From positions 806,001 through 870,000 of the forward strand of contig CP136534.1 in NCBI GenBank assembly GCA_051016205.1: DNA of 64,000 nucleotides, written 5' to 3'. The translations under genes and the position numbers were made by a program. This DNA is from Acuticoccus sp051016205. GTDB taxonomy: Bacteria > Pseudomonadota > Alphaproteobacteria > Rhizobiales > Amorphaceae. This document shows positions 1 through 9,064 of the stretch, piece after piece; position 1 is the first letter of the stretch; each line of letters starts with the position of its first letter. Below the pieces are notes generated by a model. The model worked only from the letters and a program-made list of their open reading frames with translations, was not told the DNA's origin and made no database searches.

Positions 1-883
1 GGCGGACCCTAAGGCCGCGATTGGTGACGGTGATTTCCGCGCCGGCCTTTTCCATCAGCTCGATGGGGTGCTCAAGATGCTCAGCCGTTGCCCCTTCAAG
101 GGTGACGTCGCCGCCGGCCATCGCTGTGGCAAGAGCGTAGGTACCCGTTTCAATCCTGTCCGGTAGGACCGCGTGGCGGGCGCCGCTCAGACGCTCAACA
201 CCGTCGATATAGATGGTGGAGGTGCCTGCCCCTTCGATGCGTGCACCCATCGCCGAAAGGCATTGGGCAAGGTTCACCACTTCGGGCTCGCGGGCCGCGT
301 TTTCGAGCACCGTTTCGCCGCGAGCGAGTGTGGCAGCCATCATCAGCGTGTGGGTGGCGCCGACGGAGACCTTGGGCATTGCAATGCGCGCGCCCATCAG
401 GCCCTTCTTGGCAAGGGCGTGCACGTAGCCGGCTTCGATCTCAATGTCTGCGCCCAGTTCACGCAGACCGTCGATGAAAAAGTCCACCGGCCGGGTGCCG
501 ATGGCGCAGCCGCCAGGGAGGGACACCTTCGCCTCACCCATCCTGGCCAGGAGGGGGCCGATGACCCAAAAACTTGCCCGCATGGTGGAGACAAGCTCGT
601 AAGGGGCGAGCGTGTCCACAATGGCGCGGGCGCTCAGATGCACGGTCTGCCCGACCAGCCCGTCCTGCCCGCAGCGCTTGCCTTGGACGGACGCGTCGAC
701 ACCGTGGTTGCCCAAAATGTGGAAGAGCTTTTGCACGTCCGCCAGGCGGGGGACGTTTTCAAGAGTCAGCGTCTCGTCGGTGAGAAGCGAGGCAATCATC
801 AAAGGCAGAGCGGCATTCTTCGCGCCGGAGATGGGGATGGAGCCCTCAAGCGGTGCCCCGCCGACGATACGAATACGATCCAT
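1..883 (-). CDS. murA: UDP-N-acetylglucosamine 1-carboxyvinyltransferase MurA (3' end outside window)
   Basis: MurA transfers enolpyruvate from PEP to UDP-GlcNAc, the first committed cytoplasmic step of peptidoglycan synthesis. The frame begins MDRIRIVGGAPLEGSIPISG at position 883 and stays open to the window edge, giving about 294 residues of a family near 420-430. The fosfomycin-target loop PGGCAIGTRPVD, with its active-site cysteine, is present, as are the early KNAALPLM segment and the later LPDRIETGTYA stretch. It lies downstream of uvrD on the same strand across a 173-bp gap, so it probably has its own promoter. Truncation is only by the window boundary. Identification is secure. Confidence 0.95.
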   Translation of the reverse strand, partial: MDRIRIVGGAPLEGSIPISGAKNAALPLMIASLLTDETLTLENVPRLADVQKLFHILGNHGVDASVQGKRCGQDGLVGQTVHLSARAIVDTLAPYELVSTMRASFWVIGPLLARMGEAKVSLPGGCAIGTRPVDFFIDGLRELGADIEIEAGYVHALAKKGLMGARIAMPKVSVGATHTLMMAATLARGETVLENAAREPEVVNLAQCLSAMGARIEGAGTSTIYIDGVERLSGARHAVLPDRIETGTYALATAMAGGDVTLEGATAEHLEHPIELMEKAGAEITVTNRGLRVR

Positions 884-1056
884 GCCCTACCCTCAACGCG
901 CCTTCCCGCAACAACGCGGGCACCTTGCGGTGACGAAACTTACCTTTTCGTGGCTAAGGGAGGCTGGCGGTCGGATCAATTTGCGCGATTGATCCGCGGC
1001 AGGCCGTGCCGAGTCATTTGGGCGGCTGCGACATTTGGGTCACAGATCGGGCGGTT

Positions 1057-3381
1057 TCAGGTCGGCGATAGGAACGAGTCCAGGACGCGCTTGCGGCCGG
1101 CCTTGTCGAAATCCACGGTCAGTTTGTTGCCTTCCACAGCCGCAACATTGCCGTTGCCGAACTTTTGGTGGAACACGCGGTCGCCGACGCCATAGACGCT
1201 TGGCGTCTTGGTGACGGACTTTGCCACAAGCTCGCCCTCTATGGTGTGGACCATCCGGCGCGACTGGGGCACGTCCTCCCGCCGGCGTTGGGCCCGCTCC
1301 CACCCCGGCGTGTGGTAACTGGAGGAGAAGGTCTCCACCGTGTCAAACCGGCTGCCGCCATAGCCGCCGATCCCGCCATAGCCCACATCCTCGCGCACCA
1401 TGACGTTGGCTTCCGGCAACTCGTCTATGAAGCGGGACGGGGCGCTCGACTGCCACATGCCGTGGGTGCGTCTGTTGAGGGCAAACCACACGAACGCCTG
1501 GCGGCGCGCGCGGGTGAGGCCCACGTAGGCAAGCCGCCGTTCCTCCTCCAGCCCCGCCTGGCCGCTTTCGTCCATGGCGCGCATGGACGGGAACAGCCCT
1601 TCCTCCCAGCCGGGCAGGAACACAACGTCGAACTCGAGCCCTTTCGCGGCGTGGAGGGTCATCAGAGTGACGGCCTCGTCCCCCGCACCCCCTTGTGCGT
1701 CGGTGACGAGGGACACGTGCTCCAGAAAGGCGGGAAGGCTGTCGAACTCCTCCATGGAGCGGATGAGTTCTTTCAAGTTTTCAAGCCGGCCCGGGGCGTC
1801 GGCGGAGCGGTCGGCCTTCAGCATGTCGGTGTAGCCGGACTCTTCAAGGACGATCTCGGCAAGCTCGGTATGGGGCAGCGTGTCCAGCTGGGAGCGCCAG
1901 CGGGCAAAGCCGCCAAGAAGCTGCGTTAGCCCGGTGCGGGCCTTGCCTTTGATCTCGTCGGTCTCAAGCAGCCTCGCGGCAGCGTGGGCCAGCGGCATGC
2001 CCGCAGTGCGCGCGGTCTCCGAAATGGTGCGCAGCGTCACCTGGCCGAGGCCGCGGGTAGGGACGTTGACAATCCTCTCGAACGCCAGGTCGAAGGCGGG
2101 CTGTGTGATGCAGCGGAAATAGGCGAGGGCGTCGCGGATTTCCTTGCGCTCGTAAAAGCGCGGGCCGCCGATCACGCGGTACGAGGTGCCTGTGGTGACG
2201 AAGCGGTCCTCGAAGGCGCGCATCTGTGCGGTGGTGCGCACGAGGATCGCCATCTCGTCCAGCGAGACATCCTTGCGATGAAGGCTCTCGATCTCTTCGT
2301 TGATGGTGCGCGCTTCTTCTTCCGAGTCCCAGGCGGAAGCGACGATGACGCGCGAGGCGTCGGGGTCGGCCTCATCGGTGAACAGCGTCTTGCCGAGGCG
2401 GCCCTCATTGTGGCCGATGAGGTGGGAGGCGGCGGCCAGAATGTGCTCGGTGGAGCGGTAGTTCTGCTCAAGCCGCACGACTGTCGCGCCTGGAAAGTCG
2501 GTCTCGAAGCGCAGGATGTTGTCCACCTCGGCGCCGCGCCAGCCGTAGATGGACTGGTCGTCATCCCCCACCACGCACAGGTTGCGGTTGCCTTGGGCCA
2601 GCAGGCGCAGCCACAGATATTGGGCGACGTTGGTGTCCTGATACTCGTCCACCAGCATGTAGCGGAAGCGGCTCTGGTACTGCTCCAACACGTCGGGGTT
2701 GGCGCGAAACAGACGGATGGGCTCAAGGAGAAGATCGCCGAAATCGGCTGCGTTCAGTGCCTTCAGACGGTCGCGATACGCGTGGTAAAGGCCCGCGCCC
2801 TTGCCGTTGGCAAAGTGGTCGCCCTCGCCCTTGGGGACGGCTTCTGGCGTCAGGCCGCGGTTCTTCCAACCATCGATCATGGCCAGGAGCTGGCGGGCGG
2901 GCCAGCGCTTTTCGTCAATGTTTTCCGCAGATATGAGCTGCTTGGCGAGACGGATCTGATCGTCGGTGTCAAGGATCGTAAAGCTTGGGGCAAGGTCTAC
3001 AAGCTCAGCATGCCGGCGCAGGATCTTGGTGCCGATGGCGTGGAACGTGCCAAGCCAGGGCATCCCCTCGCTGGCCGGCCCCACCACGGCGGCGACCCTT
3101 TCCTTCATCTCCCGCGCGGCCTTGTTGGTGAAGGTGACGGCAAGGATTTCGGAAGGGCGGGCGCGGCCAAGGGTGAGAATGTGGGCAATGCGGGTGGTCA
3201 GCACACGCGTCTTGCCCGTGCCTGCCCCTGCCAGCACCAAAAGCGGGCCATCAATGGTTTCCACCGCGCGCCTTTGGGGCGGATTGAGCTTCTCAAGATA
3301 GGCCGGCGCTGGCCGTGAGGCTGCGGCTGCACGCTCGGCAATGGAAACGTTCTGCGCCCTCTGGCGTGCCGCCTGACTCAT
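1057..3381 (-). CDS. uvrD: ATP-dependent DNA helicase UvrD/PcrA (superfamily 1A)
   Basis: A 3'-5' SF1A helicase of nucleotide excision repair, mismatch repair and replication-fork maintenance. Visible in order: Q-motif LNPPQRRAV, Walker A GAGTGKT, Walker B DEYQDTN, motif III VGDDDQSIYGWRGA, motif IV QNYRST, motif V TLHAAKGLEFDVVFLPG, motif VI YVGLTRARR, and a C-terminal Tudor-like segment (YGVGDRVFHQKFG). From the start at 3381 (MSQAARQRAQNV) the protein is 774 residues, normal for the family. An in-frame upstream start would add 49 residues of unrelated sequence running into the divergent promoter region, so it was not used. murA follows on the same strand. Confidence 0.93.
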   Translation of the reverse strand: MSQAARQRAQNVSIAERAAAASRPAPAYLEKLNPPQRRAVETIDGPLLVLAGAGTGKTRVLTTRIAHILTLGRARPSEILAVTFTNKAAREMKERVAAVVGPASEGMPWLGTFHAIGTKILRRHAELVDLAPSFTILDTDDQIRLAKQLISAENIDEKRWPARQLLAMIDGWKNRGLTPEAVPKGEGDHFANGKGAGLYHAYRDRLKALNAADFGDLLLEPIRLFRANPDVLEQYQSRFRYMLVDEYQDTNVAQYLWLRLLAQGNRNLCVVGDDDQSIYGWRGAEVDNILRFETDFPGATVVRLEQNYRSTEHILAAASHLIGHNEGRLGKTLFTDEADPDASRVIVASAWDSEEEARTINEEIESLHRKDVSLDEMAILVRTTAQMRAFEDRFVTTGTSYRVIGGPRFYERKEIRDALAYFRCITQPAFDLAFERIVNVPTRGLGQVTLRTISETARTAGMPLAHAAARLLETDEIKGKARTGLTQLLGGFARWRSQLDTLPHTELAEIVLEESGYTDMLKADRSADAPGRLENLKELIRSMEEFDSLPAFLEHVSLVTDAQGGAGDEAVTLMTLHAAKGLEFDVVFLPGWEEGLFPSMRAMDESGQAGLEEERRLAYVGLTRARRQAFVWFALNRRTHGMWQSSAPSRFIDELPEANVMVREDVGYGGIGGYGGSRFDTVETFSSSYHTPGWERAQRRREDVPQSRRMVHTIEGELVAKSVTKTPSVYGVGDRVFHQKFGNGNVAAVEGNKLTVDFDKAGRKRVLDSFLSPT

Positions 3382-3536
3382 AACAAAAACCCGATTCGCT
3401 AGCGCCGCATCGTAGAACAGATGTGCAACCGTTTCACCTGCTGCCAAAAACTTTGAACATTTGTTTCGTCTGGCAAGGGCGTTGCGGCTGGGTCTATGCT
3501 CGCGGCTGTTCAAAAACGAAAAGGACAAAAGTTCCT

Positions 3537-3959
3537 ATGAAGACGTTCCTGACCTCAGCTTTCGCCGCGGCGATGGTTTTGTTCGCCCACCACGCGGTCG
3601 CGCAATCGGAGTTTCCCGATCTGAAGGGAACCTGGAAGGGGATGAGCGAAACGGTGGTGATCGGCAACCCGAGACACTTTGTCGACGACCCCAACACCTC
3701 AGATCCCCGCGTCGTCAGTGCCGAGTTCTCGCTGGAGTTGACGGGTCAGGACGGGCGGCGGCTGTGGGGCGTTCTGTCCACCCCGAGCTTTTCTGAGCCT
3801 TGGCTCGCTGTGATGCGGGATGGCGGCGAAACGTTTCTGGGCGTTGACAGCGACGGTCATGTGGAAGGGCGCGTGATGGACGGCGACACCATCGAGATTT
3901 GCTACGCCCACAACGGCGAGACGATGGTGGCCAGTTGCGCAAAGCTGTCGCGCCAATAG
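3537..3959 (+). CDS. Exported protein of unknown function
   Basis: A 140-residue protein beginning MKTFLTSAFAAAMVLFAHH with a clear Sec signal peptide and likely signal peptidase I cleavage after AVAQ. The mature part opens with DLKGTWKGMSE, a G-T-W-x-G pattern common to small beta-barrel or beta-sandwich exported proteins, and has two cysteines near the C-terminus (EICYAHNG and ASCAK) that could pair. I recognise no named domain. The gene is divergent from uvrD and its stop abuts the stop of the convergent deacetylase gene at 3960. A longer upstream start would bury the signal peptide, so the ATG at 3537 was chosen. Periplasmic location is inferred. Confidence 0.7.
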   Translation: MKTFLTSAFAAAMVLFAHHAVAQSEFPDLKGTWKGMSETVVIGNPRHFVDDPNTSDPRVVSAEFSLELTGQDGRRLWGVLSTPSFSEPWLAVMRDGGETFLGVDSDGHVEGRVMDGDTIEICYAHNGETMVASCAKLSRQ

Positions 3960-4889
3960 CTACGGGTTATGAGAGTGGGGCACCGCCCCGCTGCGCTCGG
4001 CCATCAGGGCATCGCGCGCGACGGTGTGAAGCTGCGCGTGGCGGCGGGCAAGGGCCTCAAGGTCGTTGCCATAGCCCCCGCCCAGCACGCCTGCGATGGG
4101 AAGGCCCCGGCTGCGGGCAGCGGCAATAACCCTTTTGTCGCGCTCGGCAAGGCCTGCGTCGGTAAGGGCAAGGCGGCCCAGCCTGTCGTCCCTGTGCGGG
4201 TCGACGCCTGCGTTATAGAACACAATGTCGGCCGGGCGACTGAAGACCTCAAGCAGCGTTGCGTCTAGGGCAGCAAGGTAGGCATCATCCTCCATTCCAT
4301 CGGGCAAAGGCACGTCCATGGTGGAGCGGGCCTTGCGCACCGGATAGTTGGCGGCGGCATGGAGGGACACCGTCGTCACGGATGGATCGTCTGCAAAAAT
4401 CCGCGCCGTCCCGTCGCCCTGGTGGACATCGCAGTCAATGACGAGGGCCGTGCCGATGGCCCCGTCGGCCTGAAGGACGCGGATCGCCACGGCCACGTCG
4501 TTGAAGACGCAAAAGCCCGCGCCCTGTTCAGTGCGGGCATGATGGCTGCCCCCTGCGGTGTTGCAGGCAATCCCCCATTCAAGGGCAAGGCGGCCCGTGA
4601 GCGTCGTGCCCGCACATGCGGTGCGCGCCCTCAGCGCCACGGCCTCATTCATGGGAAAGCCCACCTCGCGCACGATGTGGGCAGGTACGTTGGCGCTGAA
4701 CACCTGGTCCACGTAGCCTCTGTCGTGGGCAAGGGCGATCCACGAGGCGGGCGCCGGGGCAGGCTCGTGAAAGGGTGCGAACCCCTGCTTTTCAAGGAGC
4801 GTCGCGACGGCGCGGAATTTGCCCATAGGGAAGCGGTGGCCGGCGGGCAACGGTGCCTGATAGTTCGGGTTGTGAACGACAGGCAGCAT
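3960..4889 (-). CDS. Histone deacetylase-family (AcuC-like) hydrolase
   Basis: A 309-residue zinc amidohydrolase of the arginase/deacetylase superfamily. Metal and catalytic motifs are intact: the histidine pair in NTAGGSHHA, the metal-binding DCDVHQGDGTA, and NAGVDPHRDDRLGRL with the third metal ligand, followed by the glycine-rich GVLGGGYG. Bacterial members act on acetylated lysine, acetylpolyamines or acetoin-pathway acetyl-CoA synthetase; the substrate here cannot be read from sequence. There is no acetoin or polyamine operon next to it. It is convergent with the exported protein at 3537 with zero spacing, and divergent from the MATE gene. Enzyme class is secure, substrate unknown. Confidence 0.88.
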   Translation of the reverse strand: MLPVVHNPNYQAPLPAGHRFPMGKFRAVATLLEKQGFAPFHEPAPAPASWIALAHDRGYVDQVFSANVPAHIVREVGFPMNEAVALRARTACAGTTLTGRLALEWGIACNTAGGSHHARTEQGAGFCVFNDVAVAIRVLQADGAIGTALVIDCDVHQGDGTARIFADDPSVTTVSLHAAANYPVRKARSTMDVPLPDGMEDDAYLAALDATLLEVFSRPADIVFYNAGVDPHRDDRLGRLALTDAGLAERDKRVIAAARSRGLPIAGVLGGGYGNDLEALARRHAQLHTVARDALMAERSGAVPHSHNP

Positions 4890-5038
4890 CCGTCAACATC
4901 CTTGCGGTGGCCAAGGCGGGGCGGCTTTAAGGGGCGCTGCACCCGTCTTGACCTCTTCTAATCAGTGTAGCGGCTGAGCGATACGGTCCGCCGTCGCCCA
5001 CCATCGGGCGGCCGGCCAACACAAGAAAAGGCCGCACG

Positions 5039-6367
5039 TTGACGCGACCGTCCGCAACGCCGTTCACAGTCTCCCTCGGTGCCGTCCTTGGGATTGCCGT
5101 GCCGATGTCGCTGGCGCACCTGTCGACGCCGCTGATCGGCATCACCGACACGGCGGTCATCGGTCAGTTGGGCAGCGCCGCCTTGATCGGCGCGGTGGCG
5201 CTGGGTGCGCTGTTGTTCGACTTCCTGTCCACCACCTTCAATTTCCTTCGCATGGGGACGACGGGCCTCACCGCCCAGGCCATGGGCAGCGAGGACGAGG
5301 AGGCGATTGCCGTCAATCTGTGGCGCGCCCTCTTCATGGCTCTGGTGGCAGGGGTCCTGACGCTTACTCTCATCGGGCCGATGTTGGACGCCTTTCTCTG
5401 GGCCATGGGGCCGAGCGAGGCCGTGGCCGAGGCTGTGCGCACATACACCGCCGTGCGGCTGTGGGGCGCGCCTTTCATGTTTGCCAACTACGCCATCTTG
5501 GGATGGCTTTTGGGACTGGCGCGGGCGCGGACCGGGCTTGGCCTTCAGGTTCTCCTGGGGCTGACCAATGCGGGTGCCTCCATCATCTTGGTGCTGGGCT
5601 TTGAGCTTGGCGTTGCCGGGGTTGCGGCAGCCTCGGTGTTTGCGGAGATCGTCGCCTTCGTGGCCGGCGCCACTGTCGTGGCAGCGGCGTTGCGGGGGCG
5701 GCAACGTCCAAGCGTCTCGGCCGTTTTCGAGCGGCAAGGCTTTGTGAAGATGCTGGCGGTCAACCGCGACATCCTCATCCGCTCGGTCTTGTTGATCGGT
5801 ACATTCTCCTGGTTTACCGCAGTGGGCGCGCGCTTTGGCGATGTGACGCTGGCGGCCAATGCGCTGCTCATGAACCTTTTCATCCTGTGCGCCCACATTC
5901 TGGACGGGTTGGCGACGGCTGCCGAACAGCTTGGCGGCCGCGCCGTCGGTGCCAGGCGGCGCGATGCGTTTCTGAAGACGGTGAGGCTGACGGTGGTGGC
6001 AGGCTTTGTGGTCTCAGGCGCCCTTGCTCTCATCATGCTTCTGGGCGGCTGGCCCTTTATTGTCATGATGACAACGGCTGAGGACGTGCGCGGAGCGGCC
6101 CTCACCTACCTTCCCTGGGTGGTTGCCACGCCGCTTTTCGGCGCACTCGCCTTCGTCATGGACGGGCTTTTCATCGGCGCCACATGGACGGCCACCATGC
6201 GCAACATGATGATCCTCTCGACGGGGCTGTTCATTCTGACCTGGTGGGCGGCAGCGCCTTGCTTGGGCAATCACGGTCTCTGGCTGGCGTTGATGGTCTA
6301 CCTTGGCGCGCGGGGGGCAACGCTGCTCCTGGCGGTCCCGCGGCTTACAACCCGCACATTTGGTTGA
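5039..6367 (+). CDS. MATE family multidrug/toxin efflux transporter (DinF-like)
   Basis: A 442-residue integral membrane protein with about twelve hydrophobic segments in two MATE repeats. The N-terminal PMSLAHLSTPLIGITDTAVIG and LGALLFDFLSTTFNFLRMGT segments match the DinF branch. Members export drugs or metabolites in exchange for Na+ or H+. The only start that keeps the first helix whole is a TTG at 5039; a later ATG would remove part of helix 1. It is transcribed divergently from the deacetylase gene with about 150 bp between. Substrate cannot be predicted from sequence. Confidence 0.88.
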   Translation: MTRPSATPFTVSLGAVLGIAVPMSLAHLSTPLIGITDTAVIGQLGSAALIGAVALGALLFDFLSTTFNFLRMGTTGLTAQAMGSEDEEAIAVNLWRALFMALVAGVLTLTLIGPMLDAFLWAMGPSEAVAEAVRTYTAVRLWGAPFMFANYAILGWLLGLARARTGLGLQVLLGLTNAGASIILVLGFELGVAGVAAASVFAEIVAFVAGATVVAAALRGRQRPSVSAVFERQGFVKMLAVNRDILIRSVLLIGTFSWFTAVGARFGDVTLAANALLMNLFILCAHILDGLATAAEQLGGRAVGARRRDAFLKTVRLTVVAGFVVSGALALIMLLGGWPFIVMMTTAEDVRGAALTYLPWVVATPLFGALAFVMDGLFIGATWTATMRNMMILSTGLFILTWWAAAPCLGNHGLWLALMVYLGARGATLLLAVPRLTTRTFG

Positions 6368-6470
6368 GGGGGCGGTCTGCTCGGGACTTGGGCGCGGCAA
6401 CCTCACGCGCTGGCATGAGGGGGCGTTGCGGGCCATATAGGGCGCTCCTCAATGCCCTCCGGAGGCCAAG

Positions 6471-6929
6471 ATGAAACCCTTTATCCTTGCAGCGCTGCCC
6501 ATTTCGGCGGCCCTCCTTGCCCTGTCGATGGTGTGGAGCACGCCCGCCGCAGCGCAGGTGGATTGCGAGCCTGGGAGCCTTGGCGAGGGCGGCGATTTCA
6601 CCGTGGGCGAGGCGAGCGAGGACGGCATCCAAAGGGTGATCCTCACCTGGCAGTGCGGCGAGATCCTGGCTGACGGCACCTTCATCCCCGAAGGCTATCG
6701 GGCCGAGTTCTTCCGCGGCTGCGCCACCGACGATTGTGCCCTTGAGATGCGTATGGCCCAGCCCTCACGCAGGGAAGGCACGTACACCGCCACAATCTAC
6801 GACGAGGACGCACAGACCCGCGTCAACGTGCGTGCCGGCCGCCGCGACCGCGTGGTGATGATCGTGCGTACAAACTTCGAGGACGGTCGCGAGCGTGTCC
6901 GCAGCCGCCACACGCTGACGGCGAATTGA
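6471..6929 (+). CDS. Exported cysteine-containing protein of unknown function
   Basis: A 152-residue protein with an N-terminal signal peptide (MKPFILAALPISAALLALSM, cleavage predicted after TPAAAQ). The mature region holds four cysteines (VDC, WQCGE, RGCATDDC), an even number compatible with two periplasmic disulfides, and beta-rich sequence. I recognise no domain. It follows the MATE gene by about 100 bp and may share or own a promoter. The start is supported by AGG-like sequence in GGAGGCCAAG just upstream of the ATG. Confidence 0.65.
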   Translation: MKPFILAALPISAALLALSMVWSTPAAAQVDCEPGSLGEGGDFTVGEASEDGIQRVILTWQCGEILADGTFIPEGYRAEFFRGCATDDCALEMRMAQPSRREGTYTATIYDEDAQTRVNVRAGRRDRVVMIVRTNFEDGRERVRSRHTLTAN

Positions 6930-7346
6930 AGCCTGTTGTGGAAAAGCAGTCGCATTCTGCGGTCTCATAGTTGTGGGCATGTGGATCGGCTCTTGACGAT
7001 CCGCCGATTTGTAAACTTCGTGCGCGTCTGCCCACCGGGCTTAAGCATTCGCGCAGAACAGAAAGATTTCGCGTCGCGCATGAGGTGAACCGGCCGGCTA
7101 TCCCTACGCTCGATGCGCGCAATGCTTGCGGTCATGATGGTGGGTGGGGAATGTGCCCAACCACCCTCGATTGCTCGCCCCGCACCCCGCTTGCCCAATT
7201 GTCGCACCGTGGCCGAAAGGTCGAAGCCGCCCACCAAAAACGCCGCTCTGCCGGTGAATTGTCGGCAATAGCGTTCGATCTTCTGCCCCATTTCGCTACC
7301 ATCGCGGCCACAAGATTGGCAGTTGGCAAGCGGTTGGAGAAGCGCG
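6930..7346 (+). other. Intergenic stretch with no gene supported
   Basis: About 417 bp between two exported-protein genes. Frames open through it are not convincing: they lack a ribosome binding site and run into the L,D-transpeptidase-like gene out of frame. A possible sigma-70 -35 box (TTGACG at 6993) has no well-spaced -10. It presumably carries the promoter of the 7347-9054 operon. No tRNA, hairpin terminator or repeat was seen. Confidence 0.4.
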
Positions 7347-8150
7347 ATGGGGATGGGACTGCGCACCGGAACGCGTCAGCTTTGGCGAACCATGACGGCG
7401 GTTTCGCTGGCTTTTGGTATGTGTGCCATCGCGCCCGCACCGCAGGCCCATGCGCAGGCGCGCGGGGATTTGACCATCCAATCGGCACAAAAGTGCCTCA
7501 CGGGCCTGCGCCAGTCCCGTCAAGCGTTCCGGGTGATGGCGAGCGAGCTTCCGCGCTACTATGGGCGCGGCGTGATCCGCAACAAGCGCCACGTCATCAT
7601 GATCGACTACACCAAGCCGCAGACACGCCAGCGGCTCTATGTGGTCGACCTGGCGCGGTGCAAAGTGATCCACCGCAGCAAGATCATCCATGGCGGTGCC
7701 TGGTATATCTATAAGGCGCAGCGCCCCGATCCGAGCTGGGCCTGGAGCAAGGCCAAGCAACGGTTCTACCGCCGCATCAACCTCAACACCCAGTCGATGA
7801 TGCTGACCACGTGCCGCAATTCGGTCAAGGGCGGCTCCACCCACATGACGCGCCCTGGGTGGATGTACACAGGCACCTGCCACCCCAACCCCAATGAAGG
7901 CTGGGTCCGGGTACGCACGCAGACCTGCAGCGGCTACGGCATCCAGGTAAAGCCCTTGCAAGGCCAAGCATTGGGCGGGGTGACGTTCCACGACCACATC
8001 CGCCTGCAGTATTCAAAGCACGTGGGCCAAGGAAGCCTTGGCTTTATGCGCGGCGGCACGCAGGCGCTGATCGACGCCATTCGAGGGCGCGACAACGTCA
8101 ACATCACGCGCGGAACCCTCGTTTACGTCTACGCGCCCCAGTGCGGGTAG
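7347..8150 (+). CDS. Exported YkuD_2-type L,D-transpeptidase homologue lacking the catalytic cysteine
   Basis: A 267-residue exported protein; signal peptide residues 1-37 end in APQAHAQA. The mature part resembles the murein L,D-transpeptidase catalytic domain family: IDYTKPQTRQRLYVVDL (about 87-102), then HGG (115-117), the THMTRPGWMYTG segment (165-176), the GIQVKPLQGQ strand (198-207) and a final motif GQGSLGFMRGG (227-237). That motif sits where active members carry G-R-S-x-G-C-P-A; here residue 233 is Phe (codon TTT) instead of the nucleophilic Cys and the following residues are not Pro-Ala. HDH at 215-217 is near the expected active-site His. Six cysteines remain in the mature protein, consistent with disulfides. 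ATG 7347 has GGAG six bases upstream. A secreted protease gene follows after 7 bp. Fold assignment is by motif order; loss of activity is inferred. Confidence 0.7.
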   Translation: MGMGLRTGTRQLWRTMTAVSLAFGMCAIAPAPQAHAQARGDLTIQSAQKCLTGLRQSRQAFRVMASELPRYYGRGVIRNKRHVIMIDYTKPQTRQRLYVVDLARCKVIHRSKIIHGGAWYIYKAQRPDPSWAWSKAKQRFYRRINLNTQSMMLTTCRNSVKGGSTHMTRPGWMYTGTCHPNPNEGWVRVRTQTCSGYGIQVKPLQGQALGGVTFHDHIRLQYSKHVGQGSLGFMRGGTQALIDAIRGRDNVNITRGTLVYVYAPQCG

Positions 8151-8157
8151 CCTGACG

Positions 8158-9054
8158 GTGGGTCGCCGGCGCCGCGGTGTTGCCGCCATCATCGCCGCAG
8201 TGGTGGCAGCGCTGATTTTCACCGCTGTGCCGGCGCCGACGCCAGCCGAAGCGATCGAGTTCAAGAGCAGCAAGTTCCGCCGCACTGGAGCCTACGGGAC
8301 GGCGATGGTGCGGGCCTGGGAAAAAGGCCGGTCGAGTGCCAAGGCGAGCGCCTTTTTCGTTGCCAACAAACAGCGCCGACTGTTGGTGATGACCGCGAGC
8401 CACGTGGTGGGCCGGAGCCCCATTTTCACCTATCGCGGAAAGCGCAGCCGGTGGGCCAAACGCGTGCTTCGCCACAACGACATTGCGATCTACGAAGTGG
8501 GTTTTGGCGGCGGCGTCACCTACGGCTCGGTGGGCAAGTTCCACATCGAAAAGACGCGACCGTCGAATGGCCAGCGGTTGACCGTGGTGGGCTATCCCAA
8601 GGGGTTCTCCGGCTCGCTGATGGTGTCAGGCAATTGCCGGCTGATGCCGCGCTCGCGCCTCCTTCACCCCTCCTTTTTCAGTTGCGCCGACCTTGACCGC
8701 TGGTGCGACTATGCGGAAAAGGCCGGCAAGAGCCGCACCACCTGCCTTGCGGACGCAAAGGATGTGCGTCGCGGCCGGCCCCGTCAGTGCAAGCTTCCCC
8801 TTGAGCGGCGCGACACGCGCAACCTGCGTCACCGCGAGAGCACCCACGCCATGAATTGCGCCGCAAGGCTCGGCAACAGCGGCGGGCCCGTGATCTTGGC
8901 CAAATCCTCCCGCAGCCGCGGCGTGATCGGCATGCCGTCAGCCGTGTTTGCAAGGGTTTACGGAGCCTACCCGGACAGCGTCGGCGTTGGCGTTGCCACA
9001 TTCAGCCAGAGTTTTAAGGCCAAGGCGCGCCGCCTCGGCATCGAGGTTCGCTGA
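8158..9054 (+). CDS. Secreted trypsin-like serine protease
   Basis: A 298-residue protein with an Arg-rich signal sequence (residues 1-32) and a chymotrypsin-fold catalytic triad: His82 in TASHVVG, Asp108 in HNDIAIYEV and Ser241 in LGNSGGPVI. Between Asp and Ser lies a long insertion (about 150-235) that is basic and contains five of the six cysteines (160, 176, 183, 196, 211; the sixth is 234), presumably disulfide-bonded after export. It has no PDZ domain, so it is not a DegP-type protease. The GTG start at 8158 is 7 bp after the stop of the L,D-transpeptidase-like gene, so the two are almost certainly co-transcribed. Substrate unknown; action on the neighbouring gene product is only a hypothesis. 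Confidence 0.8.
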   Translation: MGRRRRGVAAIIAAVVAALIFTAVPAPTPAEAIEFKSSKFRRTGAYGTAMVRAWEKGRSSAKASAFFVANKQRRLLVMTASHVVGRSPIFTYRGKRSRWAKRVLRHNDIAIYEVGFGGGVTYGSVGKFHIEKTRPSNGQRLTVVGYPKGFSGSLMVSGNCRLMPRSRLLHPSFFSCADLDRWCDYAEKAGKSRTTCLADAKDVRRGRPRQCKLPLERRDTRNLRHRESTHAMNCAARLGNSGGPVILAKSSRSRGVIGMPSAVFARVYGAYPDSVGVGVATFSQSFKAKARRLGIEVR

Positions 9055-9064
9055 CTGCTTGAGC

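Noticed and set aside
1984..3318. 444-codon open frame antisense to uvrD
   Set aside because: Shadow of the helicase gene with no domain of its own.
6971..7714. 247-codon plus-strand frame crossing the 6930-7346 gap
   Set aside because: It continues out of frame through the L,D-transpeptidase-like gene, has no ribosome binding site and no recognisable product.
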